Origin: Clostridia bacterium
GTDB lineage: Bacteria > Bacillota > Clostridia > Christensenellales > Aristaeellaceae
Length of the DNA: 64,000 nt
Direction: 5' to 3'
Assembly (NCBI GenBank): GCA_030530315.1
Contig: JAUMVG010000005.1
Coordinates: 1 to 64,000, forward strand
Shown here: positions 40,500 through 49,730 of the stretch, in pieces
Layout: each line of letters begins with the position of its first letter
How positions within the stretch are numbered: the first letter of the stretch is position 1
Program-made: the position numbers and the translations under genes
The notes under the pieces: generated by a model
The model's database searches: none
What the model was told of the DNA's origin: nothing
Seen by the model: only the letters and a program-made list of their open reading frames with translations

Positions 40500-41798
40500 A
40501 TGAAGAAGAATATCAAGCTCGTGTTCATCGTCTGCCTGGTGCTGGGCATCCTGGTCGGCGCGCTGAACCTGTACGCCGGCGCGCAGCGGGCGCACCTGGC
40601 TGAGCTGGAGGAGCAGCAGGCCGCGCGCAAGCGGGCCCTGGCTCAGATTGAAGCCGCCGACATACTGGGCATCAATCCGGAAGACGTGGTGGTGCCCGAC
40701 GAGGTGGAGCTGACCGTCGCCGACCGGTTCGTCATCGGCGTCAACAATGCCTCTTCAATGCTGTGGGTCTGCGCCATCGACCTGCTGATCATCGGCGCGG
40801 GCGGGCTGCTCTATTCCGCATGGAAGGGCCGCCAAAAGGAAAAGGGAAGGAAGAAGCTGAGCTCGTCTAACAACGTGCTGGGCATCGTGATCGCCCTGCT
40901 GGCGCTGTGCCTGGACCTGGCCATCGCCTCGCCGGTGTTCCTGACCTCCTCCAACTTCCTGAACGTATTCCAGCAGATCTCCATCAACTTCGTGGTGGCC
41001 GTGGGCATGACCTTCGTCATTATCTCCGGCGGCATCGACCTGTCGGTCGGCTCCAACATCGCGCTGTCCGGCCTGTTGATGGGCATTCTGATGAAGAACT
41101 ACCACGTGCCGGTGTTCGTGACGATCCTGGTGTGCATACTGTTCTCCGGCGTCATCGGCCTGATCAACGGCATGCTGATCTCCTTTATGGATCTGCCGCC
41201 CTTCATCGCCACCCTGGGCATGATGTCCATCGTGCGCGGCGCGGCCTACACCGTCACCGCCGGTCAGCCCATCTACACGTTCCCCACGGGCTTTACCGCC
41301 GTGTCCGGCCGCGTAGCGGGTATCCCGCTCTGGTCCACGCTGATCATGCTGGCGGTCATCCTGCTGGGCTGGTACATATTGAAGTATACCCGCATCGGCC
41401 GCTTTACTTACGCCATCGGCGGCAACGAGAGCTGCGCCAAGTTGTCGGGCATCAACCTGAAGAAGGTGAAGTGCTTCGTGTATGTGGTCAGCGGCCTGTG
41501 CTGCGGCGTCGCGGCACTGCTGCTGTCCTCCCGCCTTGACTCCGCCGTGCCCACCAACGCGGACGGCCAGGAGATGGACGCCATCGCCGCGGTCGTCATC
41601 GGCGGCACCTCCATGTCCGGCGGCGAGGGCTCCATGATCGGCACCCTCATCGGCATCCTCATCATCGGCATCATCGCCAACGGCCTGAACCTGCTGGGCG
41701 TCGCCCAGGGACCTCAGAAGATGGTCAAGGGCATGATCATTGTCGTCGCCGTCATCATCGACGTGATTCGCCGCAAGGCATCCCAGTCGAGCAAGTAA
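40500..41798 (+). CDS. sugar ABC transporter permease (RbsC type) with extra N-terminal module
   Basis: 432 aa against ~320 for RbsC. The core (from about residue 120) has the family motifs FVVAVGMTFVIISGGIDLSVGS and AVVIGGTSMSGGEGS. The additional ~115 N-terminal residues contain a first helix (7-27), a charged helical stretch outside the membrane (LAELEEQQAARKRALAQIEA), a second helix (~82-104) and a basic linker. The extension is seen directly; its role, perhaps docking the binding protein that lacks a lipid anchor, is inference. Terminator at 41894-41923. Confidence 0.9.
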   Translation: MKKNIKLVFIVCLVLGILVGALNLYAGAQRAHLAELEEQQAARKRALAQIEAADILGINPEDVVVPDEVELTVADRFVIGVNNASSMLWVCAIDLLIIGAGGLLYSAWKGRQKEKGRKKLSSSNNVLGIVIALLALCLDLAIASPVFLTSSNFLNVFQQISINFVVAVGMTFVIISGGIDLSVGSNIALSGLLMGILMKNYHVPVFVTILVCILFSGVIGLINGMLISFMDLPPFIATLGMMSIVRGAAYTVTAGQPIYTFPTGFTAVSGRVAGIPLWSTLIMLAVILLGWYILKYTRIGRFTYAIGGNESCAKLSGINLKKVKCFVYVVSGLCCGVAALLLSSRLDSAVPTNADGQEMDAIAAVVIGGTSMSGGEGSMIGTLIGILIIGIIANGLNLLGVAQGPQKMVKGMIIVVAVIIDVIRRKASQSSK

Positions 41799-41893
41799 GG
41801 CTTGTGCCCGCGAGACTCTGGCTCACAGCGCGGCCTGTGATTCGAAGGCAAGCGCAGGCTGCGGGATGCATTATTGCTTAAAATGACATAAAC

Positions 41894-41923
41894 GGGGGCT
41901 GTCTCAGTTTCGAGACAGCCCCC
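41894..41923. terminator. intrinsic terminator, probably bidirectional
   Basis: Perfect 12-bp stem GGGGGCTGTCTC / GAGACAGCCCCC with a six-base loop, between the permease gene and the convergent GtrA gene. Confidence 0.85.
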
Positions 41924-41931
41924 AGGTATGT

Positions 41932-42375
41932 TTATTTGTCCTTCCTCCTGAAGATGAAAAGCTTGCTGAACACGTAGTTCAGCACGATGACGAGGATGTT
42001 GGAGAACACCTTGACGCCCAGCGCCCAGAGGCTCTGGCGGTCGGGGGAGACCAGCAGGGGCCCCAGCCGGTCCACGCCGAGGATCATGACGACCTCGTCC
42101 ATCACGCCGGTGGCCAGGCGGCAGGCGACGAAGGCGACGAACTCCCTGAGGGCCGCCGTTCCGGCGCTGCGGCTCTCGAACACCCACCGCCGGTTGGTGG
42201 CGTAGGCCACCAGCACGGCGATCACCCAGGCGATGGCGTTGGCCGCGCCGGTGGAGAGCCCCAGCCGGGAGAACAGCGCGAAGGCGGCGATGTTGACCAG
42301 CGTCGTGACGCCGCCGAAGAACAGGTACAGCAGCGCCTCCCGGTACTTCATCAGCAGGGCTTTCAGCTTTTCCAC
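41932..42375 (-). CDS. GtrA-like membrane protein
   Basis: 147 aa with four helices. The GtrA signature YLFFGGVTTLVNIAAF and the end VLNYVFSKLFIFRRK are clear. GtrA-type proteins are thought to help flip polyprenyl-phosphate sugars for surface glycan decoration. No glycosyltransferase is adjacent. It follows the amidohydrolase gene by 5 nt, so the two are one transcription unit. Confidence 0.88.
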   Translation of the reverse strand: MEKLKALLMKYREALLYLFFGGVTTLVNIAAFALFSRLGLSTGAANAIAWVIAVLVAYATNRRWVFESRSAGTAALREFVAFVACRLATGVMDEVVMILGVDRLGPLLVSPDRQSLWALGVKVFSNILVIVLNYVFSKLFIFRRKDK

Positions 42376-42380
42376 GGACT

Positions 42381-43538
42381 TCAGCGCTCCTCGGGGACCT
42401 TCTCGCCGTTGATCCAGACGGAGAGTATGCGGGTCTGCAGCGAGAACAGGCTGCCGTCGGTCAGCACGATGTCCGCGTCCTTGCCCACCTCCAGCGAGCC
42501 GACCCGGTCCTGCACGCCGATGTGGCGGGCCGGGTTGATGGTGATGGCCCGCAGGGCGTCGAAGGCCGGCATGCCGCTTTCGATGGCCATGGCGGCGCAG
42601 AAGCGCAGGTGCTTCTGCTCGGTGACGGGGCTGTCGGTGATGATGGACACCCGGCAGCCCGCCGCGTTCAGTATGCCGGGGGTCTGCCAGCTCTTGTTCT
42701 TCAGCTCGATCTTGCTGGGCTGGCCGAAGGTGGGCCCGACGGCCAGGGGCACGTCTGCCTTTTTCAGCTCGTCCACGATCAGCGCGCCCTCGGTCACGTG
42801 CTCCAGCGTCAGCCGGACGCCGAATTCCCGGGCGATGCGCACGGCGGTGAGGATGTCGTTGGCCTGGTGGGCATGGGCCTTCAGGGGCATCTGCCCCCGC
42901 ATGACCGGCAGCAGCGCGTGCAGCCGCAGGTCAAAGGCGGGCTTCTTCGCCGGGTCGTCCCCGGCGGCGTCCAGCTTTTCCATGTATTCCCGGGCCTTGA
43001 ACAGCATCTCCCGCAGCTTGGCCGCCGTGTTCATGCGGCTGGAGATGCCCTTGTCCTTGTAGCAGCGCTTCGGGTTCTCGCCGAAGGCGCACTTCATGGC
43101 CGCCTCGGGAACCAGCACCATGTCGTCGATGCAGGTGCCCACCGGCTTGAACGCGGCGAAGGTGCCGCCCAGCACGTTGCTGCTGCCGGGGCCGGTGCAC
43201 AGCGTGGTCACGCCGCCCAGCGCGGCGTCCCGCAGGGCCTCGTCGAAGGGATTGATGGCGTCGATGGCCCGCAGCTGGGGGGTGACGGGGTCGTTGTACT
43301 CGTTGTAGTCCCGGCCCTCGTAGCCCACCGCCCAGCCGTCCAGGCCGATGTGGCCGTGGGCTTCCACCATGCCGGGGTAGACCTGCAGGCCGGAGGCGTC
43401 GATGACCTCTGCTCCCTCGGGAACCGGCAGGTTCGCGCCGATGGCGGCGATTCTGCCGTCCTCGATCAGCAGGTCGGCCGCATAGGGCTGGGCGGTGACG
43501 GCGTCGTGGATCATTCCGTTTTGAATCAGCTTTTTCAT
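42381..43538 (-). CDS. amidohydrolase-superfamily protein
   Basis: 385 aa. The VEAHGHIGLDGWAVG segment supplies the HxH metal motif, a later HAH (LKAHAHQAND) and LEHVTEG give more His ligands, and SIITDSPV gives the catalytic Asp. C-terminal NPARHIGVQDRVGSLEVGKDADIVLTDGS is typical of imidazolonepropionase/prolidase-like members (COG1228). Exact substrate unknown. Own promoter at 43658-43686. Confidence 0.88.
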   Translation of the reverse strand: MKKLIQNGMIHDAVTAQPYAADLLIEDGRIAAIGANLPVPEGAEVIDASGLQVYPGMVEAHGHIGLDGWAVGYEGRDYNEYNDPVTPQLRAIDAINPFDEALRDAALGGVTTLCTGPGSSNVLGGTFAAFKPVGTCIDDMVLVPEAAMKCAFGENPKRCYKDKGISSRMNTAAKLREMLFKAREYMEKLDAAGDDPAKKPAFDLRLHALLPVMRGQMPLKAHAHQANDILTAVRIAREFGVRLTLEHVTEGALIVDELKKADVPLAVGPTFGQPSKIELKNKSWQTPGILNAAGCRVSIITDSPVTEQKHLRFCAAMAIESGMPAFDALRAITINPARHIGVQDRVGSLEVGKDADIVLTDGSLFSLQTRILSVWINGEKVPEER

Positions 43539-43657
43539 GTTGCGCTCGCTTTCCGGGGACGCGGCTTTTCGCGCCGTGCCCCTGATCGTTAATTGGGGAA
43601 TTGCGGGATTTTGCCCTCGCGGGCCTCGCGGGAACCCGCCGGCAATTGGTTTTTTTC

Positions 43658-43686
43658 ATTATAGCACGGCGCGGGGGAGAAGTAAA
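43658..43686 (-). promoter_or_regulatory. sigma-A promoter of the amidohydrolase-gtrA unit
   Basis: Minus strand TTTACT (43681-43686), 17-nt spacer, TATAAT (43658-43663). Confidence 0.75.
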
Positions 43687-43815
43687 TTCCCGGCCGCCGG
43701 TTCTCTGGGAGAGAATTGCGCGGCGGCTACAGGAGGCGATTGTCTAATTTTCTTCCATGTGTTCCCGAGGGATGTGTGCTATAATGATAATTGGCATACT
43801 ATGGAGGGATATTTC

Positions 43816-44841
43816 ATGCGTTGTGACATTGGCATAGATTTGGGCACGCAGAGCGTGCGCATGGCGGAACTGAAGCACGGCCCTGTGATGAGCGCGCCCG
43901 CGGCGCTGGCCTTCCGCGAGGGCAACAACTCGCCCATCTGCGCGGGGGAGATCGCCCAGCGGTTGGTGGGGCGCACCTGCGAGGGCGTGTCCGTGTGTTA
44001 CCCGCTGCGGGACGGCGTGCTGGAGAACAACCTGTACGCGGCGCGGATGTTCCAGTGGCTGTTCAAGCGCTCGGAGGGCGTGAACACCCGGCGGCGCTTC
44101 GGCGCGATGATCACCTGCGCGCCCTTCGCCCGGCCGGTGCAGAAGGAAGCCATGCTGACCGCGGCCATCGATGCCGGCGCGGCGGAGGCCGTGCTGGTGC
44201 GCTCCGACGCCACGGCGGCGGTGGGCGCCGGGCTGGACCTGAACAGCCCGGAGGCCAAGCTGCTGGTGGACGTGGGCGCGGGCAAGATCACCGCCACGCT
44301 GTTCACCTTTGGCCGGGTGGCGGCCTTCGGCTATCTGCCCTACGGGTTGAACCGCATCGACGACCGGGTCCGGCGCATCCTGCGCAGCGACTACGGCTAC
44401 CGTGTGGGCGCCGCCTGCGCCGAGGAGATCAAGCTGACCCTGGGCAGCGCCATGCCCGACAAGGCCCCCCGGGACGTGATCATGCACGCTACGGGCATCT
44501 CCATGGCCCAGCGGATGCCGGTGAACTTCGACGTGGAGACGAAGCCGGTGCTGGACGCCTGCGAGGACGTGGTGGCGGAGCTGGCGCGGCTGTGCTGCAC
44601 GGTGATCGACAACGCCCCGGAGGAGCTGGCCGCCGACCTGAACGATGCCGGCGCGGTGTTGACCGGCGGCGGCGCGGCGATGACCGAGCTGGACCGGCGC
44701 ATCGGCCAGGCCCTGGGCATTCCCTGCCGGGTCGCGGACGCGCCGGAGAGCTGCGCCATTCGCGGCCTGCACCGGATCATGGAGGACCCCGGCGCCTATC
44801 GGGCGATGCTCCAGGGCCAGCAGACCCGGCAGGTCTGGTAG
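43816..44841 (+). CDS. MreB-like actin homologue
   Basis: 341 aa. The nucleotide-binding motifs are those of MreB/Mbl: DIGIDLGTQSVRMAEL (phosphate 1), LLVDVGAGKITATLF (phosphate 2) and GAVLTGGGAAMTELDRRIGQALG (adenosine). It is divergent from canonical MreB in using DLGTQSV and in lacking some polymer-contact segments, so it may be a paralogue. It starts at ATG 43816 after GGAGGG; a TATAAT box lies at 43780-43785. mreC and mreD are not adjacent. A role in guiding wall synthesis is inference from the family. Confidence 0.82.
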   Translation: MRCDIGIDLGTQSVRMAELKHGPVMSAPAALAFREGNNSPICAGEIAQRLVGRTCEGVSVCYPLRDGVLENNLYAARMFQWLFKRSEGVNTRRRFGAMITCAPFARPVQKEAMLTAAIDAGAAEAVLVRSDATAAVGAGLDLNSPEAKLLVDVGAGKITATLFTFGRVAAFGYLPYGLNRIDDRVRRILRSDYGYRVGAACAEEIKLTLGSAMPDKAPRDVIMHATGISMAQRMPVNFDVETKPVLDACEDVVAELARLCCTVIDNAPEELAADLNDAGAVLTGGGAAMTELDRRIGQALGIPCRVADAPESCAIRGLHRIMEDPGAYRAMLQGQQTRQVW

Positions 44842-44881
44842 CGCGGGGAATGAAAGCGATAGAATTCAAGGGGGCGGGCGC

Positions 44882-45592
44882 ATGAAGCGGGCGGTGATCG
44901 CCGGGGGCAGGCGCGTCGAGTACACGCTGATCCAGTCCAACCGGGCCAACGTGCTGTTCCAGGCCCTGCCGGAGGCGGGCATTCGGGTGTACGCGCCGAA
45001 GTATCTGCGGCTGCGGGACGTGGACGAAATGGTCCGGGAGCGGGCTGAACAGCTCACCCGCATGCAGCGGGAGGTGGAGCAGCGGCTGGAGGACGACCGC
45101 CGGGCCCACCCCGTGACCGACGGCAGCCCCATTTTGATCGAGGGACGGCGCTGCACCCTGCGGCTCCACGCCGGGTCCCGCCGCGCCGGGAGGCTGGTGG
45201 GGGACGAGTACCACCTGACGCTGCCGGAGCCGGACAGCGACGCCGCCGTGCGGGCGGCCATCCGGAGCACCCTTTCCGCCGTGGCGCTGAAGCGCATCCG
45301 CCAGCGGCTGGAGCACTACGCGCCCCGCGTCGGCGCGGCGCCGGGCCGGGTGACCATCCGCGAGCAGAAGAGCCGGTGGGGCAGCTGCTCCCGGAAGGGC
45401 AACCTGAACTTCAACTGGAAGCTGATCATGGCGCCGCCGGAGGTGCTGGACTACGTGGTGATCCACGAGCTGTGCCACCTGCACGAGTTCAACCACTCGC
45501 CCCGGTTCTGGGCGCTGGTGGAGGCGCAGATGCCGGAGTACGAGGCCTGGAAGAAGTGGCTGAAGGTCCACGCGGAGGACCTGTACCTGTAG
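44882..45592 (+). CDS. YgjP-type (SprT-like) zinc metallopeptidase
   Basis: 236 aa. VIHELCHLHEFNHSPRFW provides the HExxH-type zinc site (HELCH) with a downstream His (FNHSPRFW), and REQKSRWGSCSRKGNLNFNW is the DUF45/YgjP signature. Cytoplasmic protein of the family linked to M48/UTP-pyrophosphatase-type genes; real substrates unknown. It begins ~40 nt after the MreB-like gene and is probably co-transcribed. Confidence 0.9.
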   Translation: MKRAVIAGGRRVEYTLIQSNRANVLFQALPEAGIRVYAPKYLRLRDVDEMVRERAEQLTRMQREVEQRLEDDRRAHPVTDGSPILIEGRRCTLRLHAGSRRAGRLVGDEYHLTLPEPDSDAAVRAAIRSTLSAVALKRIRQRLEHYAPRVGAAPGRVTIREQKSRWGSCSRKGNLNFNWKLIMAPPEVLDYVVIHELCHLHEFNHSPRFWALVEAQMPEYEAWKKWLKVHAEDLYL

Positions 45593-45688
45593 CGCGAACG
45601 GCTTCGGAAGCGCCCTTCCCGGTCGGGCTTGCCTGGCCTTGGGCGGCGCGGCACTGCTTGAAATTAATGTTAAATCCGGCCCGCTTCG

Positions 45689-45716
45689 TTGAAATGTCAA
45701 GGATTTAGAGTATAAT
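45689..45716 (+). promoter_or_regulatory. sigma-A promoter
   Basis: TTGAAA (45689-45694), 16-nt spacer, TATAAT (45711-45716), before the secreted protein gene. Confidence 0.7.
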
Positions 45717-45788
45717 AAAGCTGTCCTTTGGGCCGAATCGGGGCGAGGTTCCCGGCACGGCTCCGATATAAAAAAGGAGGAAGAGATC

Positions 45789-46490
45789 ATGAAGAAGATT
45801 CTGTCTGCCGTTCTGGTTCTGACCCTGGCGCTGTCCCTGTGCGCGTTCGCCATGGCCGAGGGCGCCATGTCCTATGCCGACTACGTCGCCGCCGAGCTGG
45901 ACAGCGAAGTGACCATCGAGGCTTATGTGCAGGCCCATCAGAGCTGGTGGGACGACAAGGTGACCATCTACGCCGCTGACGAGGATGGCGCTTACTTCCT
46001 GTATGAAGTGCCCTGCTCCCAGGAGGACGCTGAGAAGCTGGTCCCCGGCACCAAGTTCGTCGCCACCGGCTTCAAGAGCGAGTGGTCCGGCGAGGTGGAG
46101 ATCGTCGATGTCTCCTCCTTTGAGATCGTCGAGGGCGATCCCTACATCGCCGAGGCCGTGGACGTGACCGACCTGCTGGGCACCGACGCCCTGGCCGAGA
46201 AGATCAACCAGCTGGTTGCCTTCAAGGGCATGACCGTTGAGGATTACGGCAATGGCGCGGCCTTCGCCTACAAGAACGAGGAAGAGAAGACCGACGACCT
46301 GTACTTCAAGGTTTCCAAGGATGGCCAGACCTACGAGTTCACCGTGGAGTTCTACCTCTGCGGCCAGGACACCGACGTCTACAAGGCCGTCGAGGCCCTG
46401 AACATCGGCGATGTGGTCGACCTGGAGGGCTTCCTGTACTGGTACAACGGCGCCAACCCGCACATCACCGCGGTGACCCCCGCCGAATAA
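45789..46490 (+). CDS. secreted acidic protein, possible OB-fold-like repeats
   Basis: 233 aa. Signal peptide at residues 1-24 (CAFAMAEG). The mature part shows two similar halves: SEVTIEAYVQAHQSWWDDKVTIYAADEDGAYFLYE and the later INQLVAFKGMTVEDYGNG...DLYFKVSKDGQTYEFTVEFYL, each ending in VEIVDVSSFEIVEG or GDVVDLEGFLYWYNG. This looks like a duplicated small beta-barrel as in stress-type OB-fold proteins, but no family can be named. Monocistronic, with its own promoter and terminator. Codon use suggests good expression. Confidence 0.65.
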   Translation: MKKILSAVLVLTLALSLCAFAMAEGAMSYADYVAAELDSEVTIEAYVQAHQSWWDDKVTIYAADEDGAYFLYEVPCSQEDAEKLVPGTKFVATGFKSEWSGEVEIVDVSSFEIVEGDPYIAEAVDVTDLLGTDALAEKINQLVAFKGMTVEDYGNGAAFAYKNEEEKTDDLYFKVSKDGQTYEFTVEFYLCGQDTDVYKAVEALNIGDVVDLEGFLYWYNGANPHITAVTPAE

Positions 46491-46503
46491 GCCACACTTT
46501 TCA

Positions 46504-46540
46504 GAACCCGCTTCCGAATGATCGGAGGCGGGTTTTTTTG
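46504..46540 (+). terminator. intrinsic terminator
   Basis: AACCCGCTTCCG / CGGAGGCGGGTT stem (one G-T) followed by seven T. Confidence 0.85.
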
Positions 46541-46591
46541 CGCCGCGATACACGTTTTCAATTCGTTCACAAATCGTGCAATGTTTGTTTA

Positions 46592-46620
46592 TTGACTTTG
46601 ATCTTTCCTGATCATATAAT
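46592..46620 (+). promoter_or_regulatory. sigma-A promoter of htrA
   Basis: TTGACT (46592-46597), 17-nt spacer, TATAAT (46615-46620). Confidence 0.8.
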
Positions 46621-46691
46621 ATTTCCAGCGATCGGGAAGAGAGCCCGGTCGGCTGAATGGATATGATAATCTGCGAGAGGAGAAGATAGAT

Positions 46692-47987
46692 ATGAAGACT
46701 ACGAAAAACAATCGCAGGCGCGTCCGCAGGAACGGCGGCGTCTCCCTGATGCTCTCCCTGGTGCTGGTCTGCGCGCTGGCCGTGGGCGGCGCCTTCGCCT
46801 TCGGCAGCCTGTCCGTGAACCGGGCGGCCTCCGCTGAGGTGACCCAGGCGCCCGTCGCCACGCCGGTGGAGGACAACAGCCCGGCCATCTACGTGGCCCA
46901 GAAGAACGCCAATTCCGTGGTGGGCATCATCACCAGCACCGAGGGCTGGACCCAGAGCGGCGGCGTGCAGAACACCATGGTCGGCCAGGGCAGCGGCGTC
47001 GTGATCGCCGAGGGCGGCTACGTGTTGACCAACAACCACGTCATCGAGGACGGCAGCGCCTTCCAGGTGCTGATGCCCAGCGGCGACAAGGTGGACGCCA
47101 CGCTGGTCGGCGCGGATTCCGCCATGGACCTGGCCGTACTGAAGGTCAACGAGCAGGGCGACACCCTGGTGCCCGTGACCATCGGCTCCTCTGAGAGCCT
47201 GCCCGTGGGCTCCACCGTCATCGCCATCGGCAACCCCGGCGGCGAGATCCTGGCCAACACAGTCACCCGCGGCATCATCTCCGCCCTGGAGCGCAGCAGC
47301 GTCTCCAGCAATAACACCACCCGCAACGTTAACTACATCCAGCACGACGCGCCCATCAGCAGCGGCAACTCCGGCGGCGGCCTGTTCGACTACCAGGGCA
47401 ACCTGATCGGCATCAACACCCTGAAGTACGGCGGCAGTTACTATTCCTCCGGCAGCTATGAGGGCCTGGGCTTCGCCATCCCGGTGGAGACCGCCTACCC
47501 CATCGCCCAGCAGCTGATCGAGTACGGCAAGGTGATCCGTCCCCAGATCGGCGTGACCGTGAAGGATCAGGAGGGCCCGGACGAGCCCATGAACGAGTAT
47601 GCCCCCGCCAGCGTGTGCATCTACGGCGTCAACGAGGGCAGCCCCGCCGCCGCGGCCGGCCTGAGGCAGTATGACTTCATCACCGCCGTGAACGGCCAGC
47701 GCGTGACCTCCCGCCGGGAGCTGACCACCCTGCTGGATACCTTCAAGCCCGGCGACACCGTGACGCTGACCATCGTGCGCTACAACAACGCCCAGATGTC
47801 CCAGCCCAGCAACAACTACTATGACGGCTATGGCTATCCCTTCGGCTTCGGCTTCCCCTTCGGCGGCTTTGGCAGCTACGGCAGCTACGGCAACGGCGGC
47901 TATGGCTCCAGCACCGAGGGTGTGCTGACCGTCGGCGGCGGCTATACCACCTTCGACGTGGAGGTCACCCTGGAGGAGAAGGATTGA
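46692..47987 (+). CDS. htrA: HtrA/DegP-type serine protease with Gly-aromatic tail insert
   Basis: 431 aa. An N-terminal anchor helix (residues ~17-38) follows a basic start. Catalytic triad His116 (LTNNHVIE), Asp146 (DSAMDLAVLK) and Ser227 (GNSGGG). One PDZ domain follows (~residues 280-370, [30 protein letters not shown]). Between the PDZ and the C-terminus (~378-412) lies a low-complexity stretch of alternating Gly, Phe, Tyr and Ser units, unusual for HtrA. It degrades misfolded proteins at the membrane-wall interface. Terminator at 48022-48058. Confidence 0.93.
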   Translation: MKTTKNNRRRVRRNGGVSLMLSLVLVCALAVGGAFAFGSLSVNRAASAEVTQAPVATPVEDNSPAIYVAQKNANSVVGIITSTEGWTQSGGVQNTMVGQGSGVVIAEGGYVLTNNHVIEDGSAFQVLMPSGDKVDATLVGADSAMDLAVLKVNEQGDTLVPVTIGSSESLPVGSTVIAIGNPGGEILANTVTRGIISALERSSVSSNNTTRNVNYIQHDAPISSGNSGGGLFDYQGNLIGINTLKYGGSYYSSGSYEGLGFAIPVETAYPIAQQLIEYGKVIRPQIGVTVKDQEGPDEPMNEYAPASVCIYGVNEGSPAAAAGLRQYDFITAVNGQRVTSRRELTTLLDTFKPGDTVTLTIVRYNNAQMSQPSNNYYDGYGYPFGFGFPFGGFGSYGSYGNGGYGSSTEGVLTVGGGYTTFDVEVTLEEKD

Positions 47988-48021
47988 CCACAAAGCGGCT
48001 GAAATAAATGAATAATCAACT

Positions 48022-48058
48022 GGCGTCCCCCGGCTCGATGAACCGGGGGACGCCTTTT
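48022..48058 (+). terminator. intrinsic terminator of htrA
   Basis: GGCGTCCCCCGG / CCGGGGGACGCC stem, then TTTT. Confidence 0.85.
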
Positions 48059-48133
48059 GGATTCAGACGCTTTTTGTTGCGCGGCAGGGAGAGTTGGGGT
48101 ATAATGGAGAGGTGATGTAAGGAGGTTTTGGAC

Positions 48134-49648
48134 ATGAAGAACATCGGAAAACGGGTATTGGCGGCGCTGCTGGCGCTGTGCCTGCTGGCGGCCGCGGCGA
48201 CGGCCCTTGCCGAAGGCGCGGCTTTGCCGGACGGGGAGTATGTGCCCGACGGGTTCAGCTTCTCCGGCGGCACCGGCAAGGTGACCATCAGCTGCCCCCG
48301 GGTGGTCGCGGCGGGCGGAGCCGTCACGGCGACGCTGGTGTTCTCCAGCCCGAACTATCCCCGGGTGGTGGCGGACGGTGTCGAGTACACCGCGAGCCAC
48401 GACGGCGATACCTCCGTGTTTGAGATTCCGGCGCGGATCAACGAGGACATGACCATCGTGGGCACCACCACGGCCATGTCCCAGCCCCACGATGTGGAGT
48501 ATACCATTCGCATCTCCATCGGCGAGGCGGTCGCCGAACCGTGGGAGACGGAGGAGGAGCCGGCGCTGGAGCCCGCCGCCGGCGCGCCGCTGGAGGACCG
48601 GGACCGGGAGATCCCCGGCCTGACCTATCAATCCACGATGCCGCTGCGCTATGCCCACGAGTTCGCCGTGGACTACTACGAGGGCGGCTACAAGCTGTTG
48701 AGCATCGGCGACGGCAACCGCTACTTGGTGGTGCCGGAGGGCGGCGAGGCGCCCGAGGGGCTGGATCCCGGGATCCGCTTGATCCGGCAGCCGCTGACCA
48801 ACGTGTACCTGGCGGCCACCTCGGCCATGGCCCTGTTCGACGCTGTGGACGCCATCGACGTGATCAGGCTGTCCAGCCTGCAGGCCAGCGGATGGTACAT
48901 CGACAACGCCGTCGCAGCCATGGAGCGCGGGGACATGCTGTTTGCGGGCAAGTACAGCACCCCGGACTACGAGTTGATGGTCAGCTCCGGCTGTGAACTG
49001 GCCATCGAATCGACGATGATCCTGCATACGCCCAAGGTGCAGGAGATGATCGAACAGCTGGGCATCCCGGTGTTCATCGAGCACTCCAGCTACGAGACCC
49101 ACCCCCTGGGCCGCACCGAGTGGGTGAAGCTCTACGCCGCCATGGTGAACAGGGAGGCGGAGGCCGAGACCTTCTTCGACAGCCAGGCGGCGATTATCGA
49201 CGAGCTGAAGGACTTCCAGAACACCGAAAAGACCGTGGCCTTCTTCTACATCAGCAGCGACGGCAGCGTGGTGGTGCGCAGCGCCAGCGACTATGTGGCG
49301 GGCATGATCGAAATCGCTGGGGGCCGCTATGTGTTCGACGACTCCCTGACCGGCGACAGCGCCCGGTCCTCCGTCTCCATCACCATGGAGGAGTTCTACA
49401 ACGCCGCCGTGGACGCGGACTACCTGATCTACAACGCTTCCATCGACGCGCCGTTGAACAGCGTCGCCGACCTGATGGGGAAGAGCCCCCTGTTCGCGGA
49501 CTTCAAGGCCGTGAAGGAGGGCAACGTGTGGAGCACCGACCGCTACCTGTACCAGGCCACCGACATCGTGGGCAGCCTGATCACCGACATCAACCGCATG
49601 CTCCTGGGCGAGACCGAGGGCATGACGTTCATCCGCAGGATCGACTGA
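48134..49648 (+). CDS. metal/heme-type ABC substrate-binding protein with N-terminal beta domain
   Basis: 504 aa. Signal peptide residues 1-26. Residues ~30-135 form a beta-rich domain (GKVTISCPRVVAAGGAVTATLVFSS; EIPARINEDMTIVGTTTAMS) resembling the iron-transport-associated NEAT-like domain. Residues ~170-504 are a Peripla_BP_2 (siderophore, heme, B12) fold: VIRLSSLQASGWYIDN, GCELAIESTMI, HPLGRTEWVKLYAAM, GGRYVFDD. No ABC permease or ATPase is adjacent. ATG at 48134 with AAGGAGG; a TATAAT lies at 48100-48105. Confidence 0.8.
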   Translation: MKNIGKRVLAALLALCLLAAAATALAEGAALPDGEYVPDGFSFSGGTGKVTISCPRVVAAGGAVTATLVFSSPNYPRVVADGVEYTASHDGDTSVFEIPARINEDMTIVGTTTAMSQPHDVEYTIRISIGEAVAEPWETEEEPALEPAAGAPLEDRDREIPGLTYQSTMPLRYAHEFAVDYYEGGYKLLSIGDGNRYLVVPEGGEAPEGLDPGIRLIRQPLTNVYLAATSAMALFDAVDAIDVIRLSSLQASGWYIDNAVAAMERGDMLFAGKYSTPDYELMVSSGCELAIESTMILHTPKVQEMIEQLGIPVFIEHSSYETHPLGRTEWVKLYAAMVNREAEAETFFDSQAAIIDELKDFQNTEKTVAFFYISSDGSVVVRSASDYVAGMIEIAGGRYVFDDSLTGDSARSSVSITMEEFYNAAVDADYLIYNASIDAPLNSVADLMGKSPLFADFKAVKEGNVWSTDRYLYQATDIVGSLITDINRMLLGETEGMTFIRRID

Positions 49649-49730
49649 CGCGCATACCCGAGGTCGACCGACGCGCCGCGGGGCGCAATGGGGCCCGACC
49701 GGCCCGTGAAATACTTCGGAGGTGTACAGC

